Program-made: the position numbers and the translations under genes
The notes under the pieces: generated by a model
What the model was told of the DNA's origin: nothing
Databases searched by the model: none
Seen by the model: the letters and a program-made list of their open reading frames with translations, nothing else
Assembly (NCBI RefSeq): GCF_003515705.1
Contig: NZ_QWEH01000003.1
Coordinates: forward strand, 62,001-126,000
Reading direction: 5' to 3'
Length of the DNA stretch: 64,000 nucleotides
DNA from: Oceanobacillus profundus
GTDB taxonomy: Bacteria; Bacillota; Bacilli; Bacillales; Amphibacillaceae
In this document: positions 47,331 to 56,084 of the stretch, piece after piece
Layout: every line of letters begins with the position of its first letter
Position numbering within the stretch: position 1 is the first letter of the stretch

Positions 47331-48605
47331 TTATAAAAATAACCGTTGAATGTCGTTCCATGTTACAACAATCATTAAAAGCATTAATAATGCAAATCCG
47401 ACGAAATGGAAGATACCTTCCTTTTCTGGCGCAATTGGTTTTCCGCGTAAAGCTTCCAAACCAACAAACAAGAGTCTTCCACCATCAAGGGCAGGCAGAG
47501 GAACTAGGTTCACTATTCCGAGATTAACACTTAACATTGCTGTCCACAACAAGAGGTTCATAAAGCCAGTCTGTACAACTTGATCTGTTGCATCATAGAT
47601 TCCAACGGGACCTGACAGTAAATCAAGCGAAACCTGACCAGTTACAAGCATCAATAAATTCGTTAAGATTAATCTTGTTATTTCATAGGTTTGTTCAAAG
47701 CCATATGTCAATGTTCCAAGAACTGTTTTCTCAAATGCTTGACGGACTCCTATTTGACCAATAGAAATTGGTTCTCCTTGTTGATCCACTGTTTCAGCTG
47801 TATTGGGAACAACAGTTAATTGCTCTTCAGCACCATCTCGCAGGACAACCATGCTTAATTCTTGTCCTGGATTTTCTCTTACGACTGAAGTAAACTCTTC
47901 CCATGTAGAAACTGCAGTTTCCCCAATTCGAATCACTTCATCATCTGCTTGAAATCCTGCTTCTGCAGCTGGTGAATCAGCTTGTATCTCACCCATTATT
48001 GCTTCATTAACCGGAGTACCTTGTGCAACTCCTAAGATAATAAAAATAACAATCGCTAAGATAAAGTTCATCATAGGTCCTGCAAACAATTGCATTGCTC
48101 GCTGACCAATAGATTTCGATGCAAATTGACGATCATATGGTGCAATTTGTGTCTCACGCTCGTCCATAATAAAAAATGCTTTTTGGTCAACTTCAAAGTG
48201 TAGCTTCTCATCTTCATCACCGATCTCATATCCTTGAATAATCAATCGATGATCAAGATCAACATGCTCTACTTCAATCACTCTGGCATTTGGATGTTTG
48301 GATTTGTTGTTGACGATTATTTTATTTACCTTACCTTCATCATTAAATTCAAGCCCGATATGGTGTCCCGGCTTTAACTCTATGATTTCAGGATCTTCAC
48401 CTGCTACTCGTACATAGCCACCCGCCGGAATGAGACGAATTGTGTATAACGTTTCATTCCTTACAAAGGAGAAAATTTTCGGCCCAAATCCAATTGCAAA
48501 TTCCCGAACAAGCATACCTGCTCGTTTTGCAAAGATCATATGGCCCCATTCGTGGATAAAAACGAGTAATCCAAACATAAAAATAAATGCAATTACAGTG
48601 GTCAA
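47331..48605 (-). CDS. rseP: RIP zinc metalloprotease RseP (RasP)
   Basis: A site-2 protease that cuts membrane-spanning anti-sigma factors and signal peptides. The product (about 424 residues) has the HExxH zinc motif (LVFIHEWGHM) in the first membrane helix, a PDZ domain (AEAGFQADDEVIRIGE) and the C-terminal LDG zinc-ligand motif (PALDGGRL). A GTG at 48614 is too close to AGGAAGG; the TTG at 48603-48605, eight bases further, gives MTTVIAF, like B. subtilis RasP. In B. subtilis dxr precedes it and proS follows; neither is here. Confidence 0.93.
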   Translation of the reverse strand: MTTVIAFIFMFGLLVFIHEWGHMIFAKRAGMLVREFAIGFGPKIFSFVRNETLYTIRLIPAGGYVRVAGEDPEIIELKPGHHIGLEFNDEGKVNKIIVNNKSKHPNARVIEVEHVDLDHRLIIQGYEIGDEDEKLHFEVDQKAFFIMDERETQIAPYDRQFASKSIGQRAMQLFAGPMMNFILAIVIFIILGVAQGTPVNEAIMGEIQADSPAAEAGFQADDEVIRIGETAVSTWEEFTSVVRENPGQELSMVVLRDGAEEQLTVVPNTAETVDQQGEPISIGQIGVRQAFEKTVLGTLTYGFEQTYEITRLILTNLLMLVTGQVSLDLLSGPVGIYDATDQVVQTGFMNLLLWTAMLSVNLGIVNLVPLPALDGGRLLFVGLEALRGKPIAPEKEGIFHFVGFALLMLLMIVVTWNDIQRLFL

Positions 48606-48663
48606 TAGAAGCACCTTCCTTTATTGGAGCAAATCTGTTTTTAGTAAATGAAATTCAAAAAAT

Positions 48664-48755
48664 GTGAAGAAAATGAACATCGAGATCTGGCTTAGACATC
48701 CAATAGCAGCATACAATAGTACGTTGAGATGTTAGACAACCTCGATTCTTTTCAC
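48664..48755 (-). ncRNA. Possible structured RNA between cdsA and rseP
   Basis: GTGAA-GAAAAT...ATCGAG pairs imperfectly with CTCGATTCTTTTCAC, with an inner ACATC/GATGT pairing. The region of about 92 bases occupies the slot of dxr in B. subtilis, but it is not coding and shows no similarity to dxr that I can see. It could be an rseP leader. Confidence 0.3.
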
Positions 48756-48893
48756 CCTCTCTTCTTTGAACACATTTGAAATGAAACTAGTACTCCGATA
48801 AAATTATATTCTTACTTTTAGTTAAGTTTAACCTCTTTTTCATAAGTTGTACAAGTTTTTGTGTGAAACAAGCTTGTCACCTTATCAATTATT

Positions 48894-49685
48894 CTAAACA
48901 AAGTGAATAAAATGGAGCAATGGAATAACAAATAGCATGCTGTCAAATCGATCTAAAATACCACCGTGTCCAGGTAATATTTTACCGGAATCTTTAACTC
49001 CATAATTGCGTTTCAATGCAGATTCAACTAGATCACCAACTTGTCCAAATATGGAAGCAAGAATCGTGACACCAACTACTGTTAGCATTGAATGGCGGAA
49101 TGGTTCCACGAGGTGAAAAATGATAGCGACAGTACAAGCGAGCACAATCCCACCTAATGCACCTTCAATTGTTTTATTCGGGCTAATCGTTGGCCATAAT
49201 TTACGCTTTCCAAAAGCTCTGCCAAATAAATACGCACCTGTGTCAGTAGACCAAATTATGAAAAATGCGTAAAGAATATTACTTAATGCTTGATTTCCAT
49301 CTCTCGTCTCCAGTAAATAATAGAAACCAAGACCTACATAAAAGCAGGCTAAAAGAATAAAACCTACTTGATCAAATGTAAATTGATTTTTAACTAGTAC
49401 CGTATATGCTAGTAACAATAAAATGATTAATGCAATCATTTCAAATTTAGAAAACCAACTTATTGTAAGTAGGATAGATGAGCTAGGTATTAAGATTAGC
49501 CATAATAATAATACAGCTAATAGATAAGGTACAAAATAGCTCCCTATGTTGCGCATCCTAATCAATTCCACTAACCCTACAGATGCCAATACATATACAA
49601 ATATTGTAAACGGAAGTCCGCCAAAAATGACGAAGGGTAAAAATATGGCTAGTGCAATTAACGCGGTTATTGTTCGTTGCTTCAT
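48894..49685 (-). CDS. cdsA: Phosphatidate cytidylyltransferase
   Basis: CdsA makes CDP-diacylglycerol, the precursor used by PgsA (also in this window). The 263-residue membrane protein has about eight helices and the CDS signature (STDTGAYLFGRAFG, SPNKTIEGALGG). The ATG follows AAGGT-type weak site close to the uppS stop, 15 bp away, so it is probably co-transcribed with uppS. Confidence 0.95.
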   Translation of the reverse strand: MKQRTITALIALAIFLPFVIFGGLPFTIFVYVLASVGLVELIRMRNIGSYFVPYLLAVLLLWLILIPSSSILLTISWFSKFEMIALIILLLLAYTVLVKNQFTFDQVGFILLACFYVGLGFYYLLETRDGNQALSNILYAFFIIWSTDTGAYLFGRAFGKRKLWPTISPNKTIEGALGGIVLACTVAIIFHLVEPFRHSMLTVVGVTILASIFGQVGDLVESALKRNYGVKDSGKILPGHGGILDRFDSMLFVIPLLHFIHFV

Positions 49686-49700
49686 AAACCTTTCATCACC

Positions 49701-50459
49701 TTAAATACCTCCATATCGTCTTTTTCGCTGCTGATATTCATACAATGCGTTTAAGAAGGTTGTTTCATTAAAATCTGGCCAAAGATCATCTGTAAACCAG
49801 AATTCTGTATATGCCAGCTGCCAAAGAAGGAAATTACTCAGTCTTTGTTCGCCGCCAGTACGAATAAGCAAGTCAGGATCAGAAATACCATTTGTATATA
49901 AATACGTTGAAAATAGGTTTTCATCCAGTGAATCAATCGATATTTTCGAGCAATCTAAATCACTCATTATACGTTTAACGGCATGCATAATTTCAAGCCT
50001 ACTTCCATAATTCAAAGCAAAGTTTAAAAGCAGGCCGTCATTATTTTTTGTTTTTTCCTTTGCATATTGAACTGCATCCTTTGTATGCTTAGGAAGTGCA
50101 TCAAAATCGCCAATTGTTTCAATACGAACATTATTTTCAATAAGCCCCGGTAAATAAATATGCAGAAACTCTTTCGGGAGTCTCAAAATAAAATCAATTT
50201 CCGATTTCGGCCTTTTCCAATTTTCTGTGGAAAACGTATATAATGTAAGGATTTTAATATTAGCTTTCACTGCAGCTTTCACAATTTTATTAACAGTACT
50301 AACGCCTTCTTTGTGCCCTGCTATACGTGGAAGCCCGCGTTTTTGTGCCCAGCGTCCATTTCCATCCATAATAATTGCAACATGATCCGGAGCGCTTTCT
50401 AGGTTTGCCATTTCTGTTTCTTTTGATTGTTTATTAAAAAAAGGAATTTTCATCGACAT
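49701..50459 (-). CDS. uppS: Undecaprenyl pyrophosphate synthase
   Basis: UppS makes the C55 lipid carrier for peptidoglycan and teichoic acid precursors. The 252-residue cis-prenyltransferase has the catalytic Asp32 in IIMDGNGRWA, the LTLYTFSTENW segment and RTGGEQRLSNFLLWQ. The ATG at 50459 follows GGGGGAC. A promoter lies some 130 bp upstream, right after the frr terminator, so uppS-cdsA form a separate unit. Confidence 0.97.
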   Translation of the reverse strand: MSMKIPFFNKQSKETEMANLESAPDHVAIIMDGNGRWAQKRGLPRIAGHKEGVSTVNKIVKAAVKANIKILTLYTFSTENWKRPKSEIDFILRLPKEFLHIYLPGLIENNVRIETIGDFDALPKHTKDAVQYAKEKTKNNDGLLLNFALNYGSRLEIMHAVKRIMSDLDCSKISIDSLDENLFSTYLYTNGISDPDLLIRTGGEQRLSNFLLWQLAYTEFWFTDDLWPDFNETTFLNALYEYQQRKRRYGGI

Positions 50460-50581
50460 AGTCTGTCCCCCGAATGTTGTTCATCTATACAATCCTTTTA
50501 ACATAATTATTACGAACGAAAAGGAATGATTACATAGTGCCAACAAGATGAATCTACATTATAACTTGATCATACTTTTTT

Positions 50582-50610
50582 ATTATACCGATAATTTGGA
50601 TAGAATACAA
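50582..50610 (-). promoter_or_regulatory. Sigma-A promoter of uppS-cdsA
   Basis: Minus strand TTGTAT, 17 bases, TATAAT. The -35 hexamer overlaps the U tract of the frr terminator, so termination and initiation abut. Confidence 0.65.
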
Positions 50611-50637
50611 AAGCTCTCTTAAATAAGAGAGCTTTTA
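50609..50637 (-). terminator. Intrinsic terminator after frr
   Basis: AAAAGCTCTCTT, short loop, AAGAGAGCTTTT: a perfect stem with a U tract on either strand. Confidence 0.93.
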
Positions 50638-50704
50638 CAACTTACTCTGAAATTTAATAATACATCCATGAAAAGAATGGATATAAACGTTTAACAGACA
50701 ACCG

Positions 50705-51262
50705 TTAAACTTCCATAATTTCTTTTTCTTTGTTTTTTGCAAGCTGATCAATTTGTTTAATATGATCATCGGTTGATTTTTGAACATCATCCTGCAGACC
50801 GCGTAGATCGTCTTCTGTGATTTCACCATTTTTCTCAGTTTTTTTCAAGCTATCATTCGTATCACGTCTTATGTTACGAATCTGAACTCGTGATTCTTCC
50901 GCATATTTCCCAACAACTTTAACTAAGTCTTTTCTTCGCTCTTCTGTTAGTGGTGGAATGCTAATACGAATCATATTTCCATCATTTGATGGTGATAAAC
51001 CAAGGTCGGCAATTTGAATTGCTCTTTCGATATCAGCAAGTGCTGTTTTGTCATAAGGAGTGATTGTTAAGAGTCTTGCTTCCGGAGCTCCGACATTCGC
51101 TAACTGGTTTAATGGAGTTGATGCACCATAATAGTCTACATAAACACTGTCTAACAGACTAGGGTTTGCTCTGCCAGCTCGAACAGATGCTAGATTTTTG
51201 GAAAACGCTTGGACAGCTTGTTCCATCTTTTCTTTCATTTGTTTTAGAATTGTTTGTGACAT
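50705..51262 (-). CDS. frr: Ribosome recycling factor
   Basis: RRF splits post-termination ribosomes together with EF-G. The 185-residue product has the typical [25 protein letters not shown] and [10 protein letters not shown] segments. It is three bases downstream of pyrH and ends in a strong terminator. The ATG follows AAGGGGG. Confidence 0.97.
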   Translation of the reverse strand: MSQTILKQMKEKMEQAVQAFSKNLASVRAGRANPSLLDSVYVDYYGASTPLNQLANVGAPEARLLTITPYDKTALADIERAIQIADLGLSPSNDGNMIRISIPPLTEERRKDLVKVVGKYAEESRVQIRNIRRDTNDSLKKTEKNGEITEDDLRGLQDDVQKSTDDHIKQIDQLAKNKEKEIMEV

Positions 51263-51265
51263 ATT

Positions 51266-51988
51266 CTATTTCCCCCTTATTGTCGTGCCGATGGTTTCAC
51301 CCTCGACAACTCGTTTAATATTTCCTTCTTCCGTTATAGAGAATACAATTAATGGGATATCATTATCCATACATAATGAGGATGCTGTGGAGTCCATTAC
51401 CCCAAGACCTTCATTAAGCATTTCCAAATATGTTAGGCTTTCATACTTTTTGGCATCCTTATTTGTTTTAGGATCATCCGTGTACACACCGTCAACATTA
51501 TTTTTAGCCATTAGAATTACTTCTGCTTCAATTTCAGCAGCTCTTAATGCTGCAGTTGTATCAGTTGAAAAATAAGGATTGCCTGTTCCTGCTGCGAAAA
51601 TGACAACACGCTTTTTCTCTAAATGGCGAATTGCTTTTCTCCTTATGTATGGTTCCGCAACTTGGCGCATTTCAATGGAAGTTTGCACTCTTGTTTGAAT
51701 TCCAATCGTTTCAAGGCCATCTTGCAATGCGAGTGAATTCATTATTGTTGCTAACATTCCCATATAGTCAGCTGAAGCACGATCCATTCCCATTTCGCTT
51801 CCTACTTTACCACGCCAAATGTTCCCTCCACCGACAACAATAGCAACCTCAACACCTAGTTCTGCTACTTCTTTAACTTGTTCTGCGATGGACGCGATTG
51901 TTTTTGGATCAATTCCATAACCCTGCTCACCACTTAAGGCTTCACCACTTAATTTTAACACAATTCTACGGTACCGTGCTGTTGTCAT
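51266..51988 (-). CDS. pyrH: UMP kinase
   Basis: PyrH phosphorylates UMP to UDP. The 240-residue product has KLSGEAL, the GGGNIWRG nucleotide loop and the [11 protein letters not shown]-like segment. The ATG at 51988 is placed by TGGAGG; an ATG four codons earlier overlaps that site. It is separated from tsf by a 306 bp gap with a repeat and a terminator-like hairpin, so it may have its own promoter. Confidence 0.97.
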   Translation of the reverse strand: MTTARYRRIVLKLSGEALSGEQGYGIDPKTIASIAEQVKEVAELGVEVAIVVGGGNIWRGKVGSEMGMDRASADYMGMLATIMNSLALQDGLETIGIQTRVQTSIEMRQVAEPYIRRKAIRHLEKKRVVIFAAGTGNPYFSTDTTAALRAAEIEAEVILMAKNNVDGVYTDDPKTNKDAKKYESLTYLEMLNEGLGVMDSTASSLCMDNDIPLIVFSITEEGNIKRVVEGETIGTTIRGK

Positions 51989-52054
51989 AATAACCTCCAT
52001 AGAAAATTAATAATTATTTTGCTAATTATGTCTAAAAATGTTTGTAAAACGGTT

Positions 52055-52082
52055 ATAAAATAGGGAACACATACATGTTCCC
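52055..52082 (-). terminator. Terminator-like hairpin between tsf and pyrH
   Basis: Minus strand GGGAACA, six base loop, TGTTCCC followed by TATTTTAT. Confidence 0.65.
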
Positions 52083-52110
52083 AATTTTAACCTTGTATAC
52101 ATAATCATTT

Positions 52111-52280
52111 AAGAGGATGTCAAAAAGTCCGGTAAAAAAGACACGTCGAGAGCAGTAGATCTTTGACTAAGTACCGACACATCCTGTATCGAACGTCGAA
52201 GTCAACACATCCTGTGTAACCCGGTACTCAAAACTACGCCGCCTTGAACTTCTCGGTCCTTTTTAGCCTCCTTTTTGAAC
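52111..52280. repeat. Hairpin repeat, copy C (TTCAAAAAGTCCGGTAAAAA family)
   Basis: It begins GAGGATGTCAAAAAGTCCGG and ends GCCTCCTTTTTGAAC; inner GTCGAGAG pairs with CTTCTCGG. About 170 bp, with most sequence blocks shared with copy B. It lies just past the tsf stop codon. The long fold could itself act as a 3' end or stability element. Confidence 0.9.
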
Positions 52281-52294
52281 ACGCACCCTAAGTC

Positions 52295-53179
52295 TTATTT
52301 TTTAATTTGGCTCATTACTTCATCTGCAAAGTTTTCTTCGCGTTTTTCCATTCCTTCTCCTACTTCATAGCGAACGAATGATTTAACAGTTGCACCTTTA
52401 TCCGCAACATATTTTTTCACTTTTTGGTCTGGATCTTTAACAAAGCTTTGTTCTAAAAGGACGATCTCTTCAAAGAATTTCCCTAAACGACCTTCAACCA
52501 TCTTTTCAACGATATTTTCAGGTTTTCCTTCATTTAGTGCTTGTGTTTTTAATACTTCACGCTCACGATTTACTTCTTCTTCAGAAACTGCATCACGTGA
52601 AACATAACGAGGGTTTACAGCTGCAACATGCATGGAAACATCTTTTCCAACTTGCTCATCTGTTGTTCCTTCAATTAAAGATAGAACACCAATACGGCCA
52701 CCCATATGAAGGTACGCACCAAATGCATCACTATCTGTTTTTTCTACAACTGCAAAACGACGTAAAGAGATTTTTTCACCAATTGTTGAAACGGCTCTGT
52801 TAATAATCGTTTCTAATGACTCACCTTCACCGTTTAGCTCTTGTCCAAGTGCTTCTTCAACAGTTGCAGGTTTTTGCTTCACAATATGTTGTGCTAATTG
52901 AGTAAGTAGCGTTTTAAATTGATCATTTTTTGTAACAAAATCTGTTTCACAGTTCACTTCAAGAATTGCAGCTGTATTGTTATCAATTTCAATATGTGTA
53001 AGTCCCTCAGCAGCAATACGATCTGCTTTTTTAGCAGCTTTTGCAATACCTTTTTCACGTAGGTAGTCAATTGCTTTATCCATGTTACCGTCAGTTTCTT
53101 GTAGTGCCTTTTTACAATCCATCATTCCAGCACCAGTTTTTTCACGTAATTCTTTAACCATTTGAGCAGTAATAGCCAT
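52295..53179 (-). CDS. tsf: Elongation factor Ts
   Basis: EF-Ts exchanges GDP for GTP on EF-Tu. The 294-residue product has the N-terminal UBA-like domain ([16 protein letters not shown]) and the VNCETDFV core motif. The ATG follows AAGGAGG. It follows rpsB after a terminator-like hairpin that may lower its expression relative to S2. Repeat copy C follows. Confidence 0.98.
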   Translation of the reverse strand: MAITAQMVKELREKTGAGMMDCKKALQETDGNMDKAIDYLREKGIAKAAKKADRIAAEGLTHIEIDNNTAAILEVNCETDFVTKNDQFKTLLTQLAQHIVKQKPATVEEALGQELNGEGESLETIINRAVSTIGEKISLRRFAVVEKTDSDAFGAYLHMGGRIGVLSLIEGTTDEQVGKDVSMHVAAVNPRYVSRDAVSEEEVNREREVLKTQALNEGKPENIVEKMVEGRLGKFFEEIVLLEQSFVKDPDQKVKKYVADKGATVKSFVRYEVGEGMEKREENFADEVMSQIKK

Positions 53180-53223
53180 TGCATTGTCCTCCTTTGAATA
53201 TTAACCCTTTTGATTTCAGTCTT

Positions 53224-53262
53224 TAAAAAAGGTGATAAAAGGTTTCCATCCTCTTATCACCC
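53224..53262 (-). terminator. Attenuating terminator between rpsB and tsf
   Basis: Minus strand GGTGATAAGAGG, loop, CCTTTTATCACCTTTTTT: a 12 bp stem with one mismatch and a good U tract inside a conserved operon. It probably lets only part of transcription pass into tsf. Confidence 0.8.
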
Positions 53263-53276
53263 CACCTTTTCTAAGA

Positions 53277-54053
53277 TTACTCTTGAGTTGAATCTGCAGC
53301 AGCTTGAGCAGCTTCTTCTACAACTTCTTCTGTAGCATCTTCTGCTTTTTCTTCTACAACTTCAGTTTCTTCACCCTGTTTTACTTCTAAAATAGCATCT
53401 GCCATTTTTGAAGTCAAAAGTTTAACCGCACGAATTGCGTCATCGTTTGCAGGGATAACATAATCAATTTCATCTGGATCACAGTTAGTATCTACAATTC
53501 CGATGATAGGAATGTTCAATTTATGCGCTTCAGCGATAGCAATACGCTCTTTACGTGGATCGATAACGAACAATGCATCTGGAAGCTTTGTCATTTCTTT
53601 AATTCCACCTAAGAATTTCACTAAGCGATCTTTTTCTTTTAGTAAATTAACAACTTCTTTTTTCGGTAGAACTTCGAAAGTTCCGTCTTCTTCCATACGC
53701 TCAATTGATTTCAAACGATTGATACGTTTACGGATTGTTTGGAAGTTAGTAAGTGTACCACCTAACCAACGTTGGTTAACATAGTACATACCAGAACGAA
53801 TTGCTTCGTCTCTTACAGAATCTTGTGCTTGTTTTTTTGTTCCAACAAAAAGAATAGTTCCGCCATTTGCAGCGATATCCTTTACATAGTTGTATGCTTC
53901 ATCAACCTTTTTAACTGTTTTCTGTAAGTCGATGATATAGATACCGTTACGCTCCGTGAAAATGTATTTTTTCATTTTCGGATTCCAACGGCGTGTTTGG
54001 TGTCCAAAGTGTACACCTGCTTCTAACAATTGCTTCATAGAAATTGCTGACAT
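53277..54053 (-). CDS. rpsB: 30S ribosomal protein S2
   Basis: S2 is a late-assembling small-subunit protein. The 258-residue product has the family start [19 protein letters not shown] and [18 protein letters not shown]. After about residue 225 comes a tail almost only of Glu, Ala, Val and Thr, longer and more acidic than in B. subtilis. The ATG follows AGGAGG. A structured leader and a near-consensus promoter precede it. Confidence 0.98.
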   Translation of the reverse strand: MSAISMKQLLEAGVHFGHQTRRWNPKMKKYIFTERNGIYIIDLQKTVKKVDEAYNYVKDIAANGGTILFVGTKKQAQDSVRDEAIRSGMYYVNQRWLGGTLTNFQTIRKRINRLKSIERMEEDGTFEVLPKKEVVNLLKEKDRLVKFLGGIKEMTKLPDALFVIDPRKERIAIAEAHKLNIPIIGIVDTNCDPDEIDYVIPANDDAIRAVKLLTSKMADAILEVKQGEETEVVEEKAEDATEEVVEEAAQAAADSTQE

Positions 54054-54074
54054 TTTAATTCCTCCTAATGGTTT

Positions 54075-54150
54075 TTTTCCTCCGTTCAGGTCATTTTTGT
54101 ATGTAGACTATTTATAAAATAGCACCAAACATACAAATTACTGAACGTGT
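54075..54150 (-). promoter_or_regulatory. Structured rpsB leader (probable S2 autoregulatory element)
   Basis: The minus-strand leader forms nested stems: outer CGTTCAG / CTGAACG, then TTTGTATGT / ACATACAAA, with an inner GCTATTT / AAATAGT hairpin. The outer stem ends 12 bases from the rpsB ribosome site, where its stabilisation would block translation. Similar structured leaders are predicted before Firmicute rpsB genes; binding by S2 is inferred. Confidence 0.6.
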
Positions 54151-54206
54151 GTTTTATAAAACTTGTTCATTCTATGAAAATAAACATAGTATTTACACCA
54201 AAAGTT

Positions 54207-54235
54207 ACTATACCATAATGATTTGTTGATATCAA
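54207..54235 (-). promoter_or_regulatory. Sigma-A promoter of rpsB-tsf
   Basis: Minus strand TTGATA, 17 bases, TATAGT. Start-to-gene distance is about 150 bp, leaving room for the structured leader. The -35 touches the swrB stop codon. Confidence 0.8.
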
Positions 54236-54239
54236 GCTT

Positions 54240-54665
54240 TTACTGCATCTTTTCATGTAATTTTATAATTATTTCTGCCTCTGTCTTACCACAATTTAAT
54301 TCTTTAGCTATTTCATCAACTGGAACACCCCGATTATGCAGTTGCAAAACCCTGGATTCCAGAGATGCAACCACGGTATCTCCAACATCGTCTGGGATAG
54401 GAATATCGTGAGATTTTTCGTATTCCTCAGTTTCTGGTTCTTCCTGCTTTGTATGCGTTTGATCAGTCTTTATATTGCGATCCTCTAATAGTTGCTGTAA
54501 TCGGTTGTTTTCTGCTTTAACCTCTTGTAAGTACGTATCAAATAACGCTATTATCTCATTCAGATCTTGTGTCTTTACGTTTTGTAACTGTTTGAAAAAC
54601 ATATAGATTGCAATAAACGTAATAAAATGCAATAAAAAACTGATAATGATTAAGAATGAAACCAT
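54240..54665 (-). CDS. swrB: SwrB-like motility protein (YlxL)
   Basis: SwrB promotes assembly of the flagellar type III export apparatus and full sigma-D activity in B. subtilis. The 141-residue product has an N-terminal membrane helix (about 1-22), a short coiled coil (about 25-65), an acidic polar linker and a C-terminal HTH-like segment (GVPVDEIAKELNCGKTEAEIII). It is somewhat shorter than the B. subtilis protein. Position after sigD and before rpsB supports the call. Confidence 0.85.
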   Translation of the reverse strand: MVSFLIIISFLLHFITFIAIYMFFKQLQNVKTQDLNEIIALFDTYLQEVKAENNRLQQLLEDRNIKTDQTHTKQEEPETEEYEKSHDIPIPDDVGDTVVASLESRVLQLHNRGVPVDEIAKELNCGKTEAEIIIKLHEKMQ

Positions 54666-54678
54666 ATTCTTTCTCCTT

Positions 54679-54957
54679 CTATCCGTTAAAATCGATCTGA
54701 CTTCCTAAATAAGGATGGTTCATTTTGTACTCTTCTTCACTTTGCTCCAGTTGAGTCTTTTTGTTAATGAGGTTTTTCGAATGCTGTTCTTTATTCTTTA
54801 CTTTCTCGGTTTTTTCAAATTCATTAACCCGCTTCCGGGTTCGTTCTTCTTGTTTCCTTTGAGTCTGTGCCAATGATTCCTGGAAATGCTGTCCCTGCTT
54901 TACCATATTATCCTGCATCTTCCCAGCATCCTGCGTTCTAGGAAGTGCAACCTGCAT
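54679..54957 (-). CDS. Small charged protein of unknown function between sigD and swrB
   Basis: A 92-residue protein, almost all helical and charged, with no membrane segment. It begins QVALPRTQDAGKMQDN, then has a Lys/Glu/Gln-rich central part that suggests a coiled coil, and ends NHPYLGSQIDFNG. From memory, small proteins with a similar LPRTxxxGKxQ start occur next to sigD/whiG in other Firmicutes, so it may be a conserved flagellar-associated family; I cannot name it. The ATG has no strong ribosome site of its own, but a nine-codon frame ends TGA one base before it, so it may be coupled to upstream translation. Confidence 0.65.
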   Translation of the reverse strand: MQVALPRTQDAGKMQDNMVKQGQHFQESLAQTQRKQEERTRKRVNEFEKTEKVKNKEQHSKNLINKKTQLEQSEEEYKMNHPYLGSQIDFNG

Positions 54958-54984
54958 TTCAATGGATTTCCAACTCAGAAGCTA

Positions 54985-55065
54985 TCATTCCTTTTTGTTT
55001 AGTCGTAACGCTAAGGTTGAATCTAAATTTTGTCGTAAAGAAGCTGTGTGCATCTGTACTTCCAT
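54985..55065 (-). CDS. Possible 26-residue peptide downstream of sigD
   Basis: ATG at 55063-55065 opens a 26-codon frame (MEVQMHTASL...LNKKE) that ends TGA at 54985. This stop overlaps (ATGA) a further nine-codon frame at 54959-54988, whose stop is one base from the 92-residue gene. No good ribosome site precedes the first ATG. The chain could be a remnant of a longer N-terminus, since this frame and the 92-residue gene share the same phase, separated by TGA TAG. Confidence 0.3.
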   Translation of the reverse strand: MEVQMHTASLRQNLDSTLALRLNKKE

Positions 55066-55107
55066 CAATATGTTGTTTGCACTGGAGATTCTTGATATGT
55101 TTTCAAT

Positions 55108-55890
55108 TCAATTAGCAAATACTTGCATTTTATTTAACGTTTTTCGCAGCTTAAAAATAGACCGTTTGTGGATTTGCGATATTCTGGAGGTTGTTAGCCC
55201 AAGAACCTGTCCTATTTCTGTAAAGGTTAATTCTTCATTATAAAACAGACTGACAACAAGCTGTTCATTTTTGTTTAACATTTTTATCCCTTGAACGAGT
55301 TCGTTATTTAATTCATTTTTCGTTAGATGACTCTCGGGTAATATCGTGGAATTATCGGGAATCGAATAACCAATTCCTTCTTTCAATTCACTCGAATTAC
55401 CTTTTGGCTTTTCTTCAATTGAAAGAATGTTACCAAAGAGTGAGTCTTTAATAGCGGTTTCCACTTCTTCTATCGACATCCCCAACATTTCGGCTATTTC
55501 ACCTGCAGTCGCTTCTCTATGATGTTTTTGTTCATATTGCTCTGCTGCTTGTTCAACTTTTTTTGCTTTTTCTCGTATTGATCTAGGAAGCCAGTCTTCT
55601 TTTCTTAATCCATCAATAATCGAACCTCTAATTCGAAAGGAGGCATACGTATCGAATTTCAAATCACGAGTTGGGTCAAATTTTTTCAACGCGTCATAAA
55701 GCCCAAGAAGTCCCAAGCTTTTGACATCTTCTTTACTTACGCTTTTTGGGAGTTGGCTTGAAATACGTTCCGCATGGAAATTGACGAGATACATGTAATT
55801 GACAATTAATTCATTCGCTGCTTCACTGCTTTTATTCGTTATCCAGTCATTCCAAAGCTTATCTTCAAGAAGGGAATTTCCTGATTTCAT
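55108..55890 (-). CDS. sigD: RNA polymerase sigma factor SigD (FliA/WhiG family)
   Basis: The flagellar and motility sigma factor. The 260-residue product has region 2 (KSLGLLGLYDALKKFDPTRD, FDTYASFRIRG), region 3 and region 4 HTH (EIGQVLGLTTSRISQIHKRS). AAGGAGG lies 12 bases before the ATG. It should direct late flagellar and chemotaxis genes. In B. subtilis it is near the end of the fla/che operon directly after cheD; here 428 bp and a repeat lie between. Confidence 0.96.
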   Translation of the reverse strand: MKSGNSLLEDKLWNDWITNKSSEAANELIVNYMYLVNFHAERISSQLPKSVSKEDVKSLGLLGLYDALKKFDPTRDLKFDTYASFRIRGSIIDGLRKEDWLPRSIREKAKKVEQAAEQYEQKHHREATAGEIAEMLGMSIEEVETAIKDSLFGNILSIEEKPKGNSSELKEGIGYSIPDNSTILPESHLTKNELNNELVQGIKMLNKNEQLVVSLFYNEELTFTEIGQVLGLTTSRISQIHKRSIFKLRKTLNKMQVFAN

Positions 55891-55993
55891 TTTTTCTACG
55901 CTCCTCCTTTTCCGTTAATAAATAAGTATTCACTCAATCATTTGTGCAATAAATAGCTTATCAGATCCTTATAAAACGAACGTTCTTTTCTAA

Positions 55994-56022
55994 ATATCAG
56001 ACTGGATATGTTTCCATTACAA
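55994..56022 (-). promoter_or_regulatory. Possible sigma-A promoter of sigD
   Basis: Minus strand TTGTAA, 17 bases, TGATAT, about 105 bp before the sigD start. Both hexamers are only four of six; the spacing is ideal. Confidence 0.35.
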
Positions 56023-56084
56023 TAGTTATTGTTTACAGCATAAAATATATAAACTTCGAATTAACACATAATGTTTGTGCGTAT

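Larger units (their letters stand above)
51989..52294. other. Intergenic region pyrH-tsf
   Basis: 306 bp with a terminator-like hairpin and hairpin repeat copy C (both listed). No gene. I could not place a confident promoter for pyrH in the last 60 bp. Confidence 0.7.
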
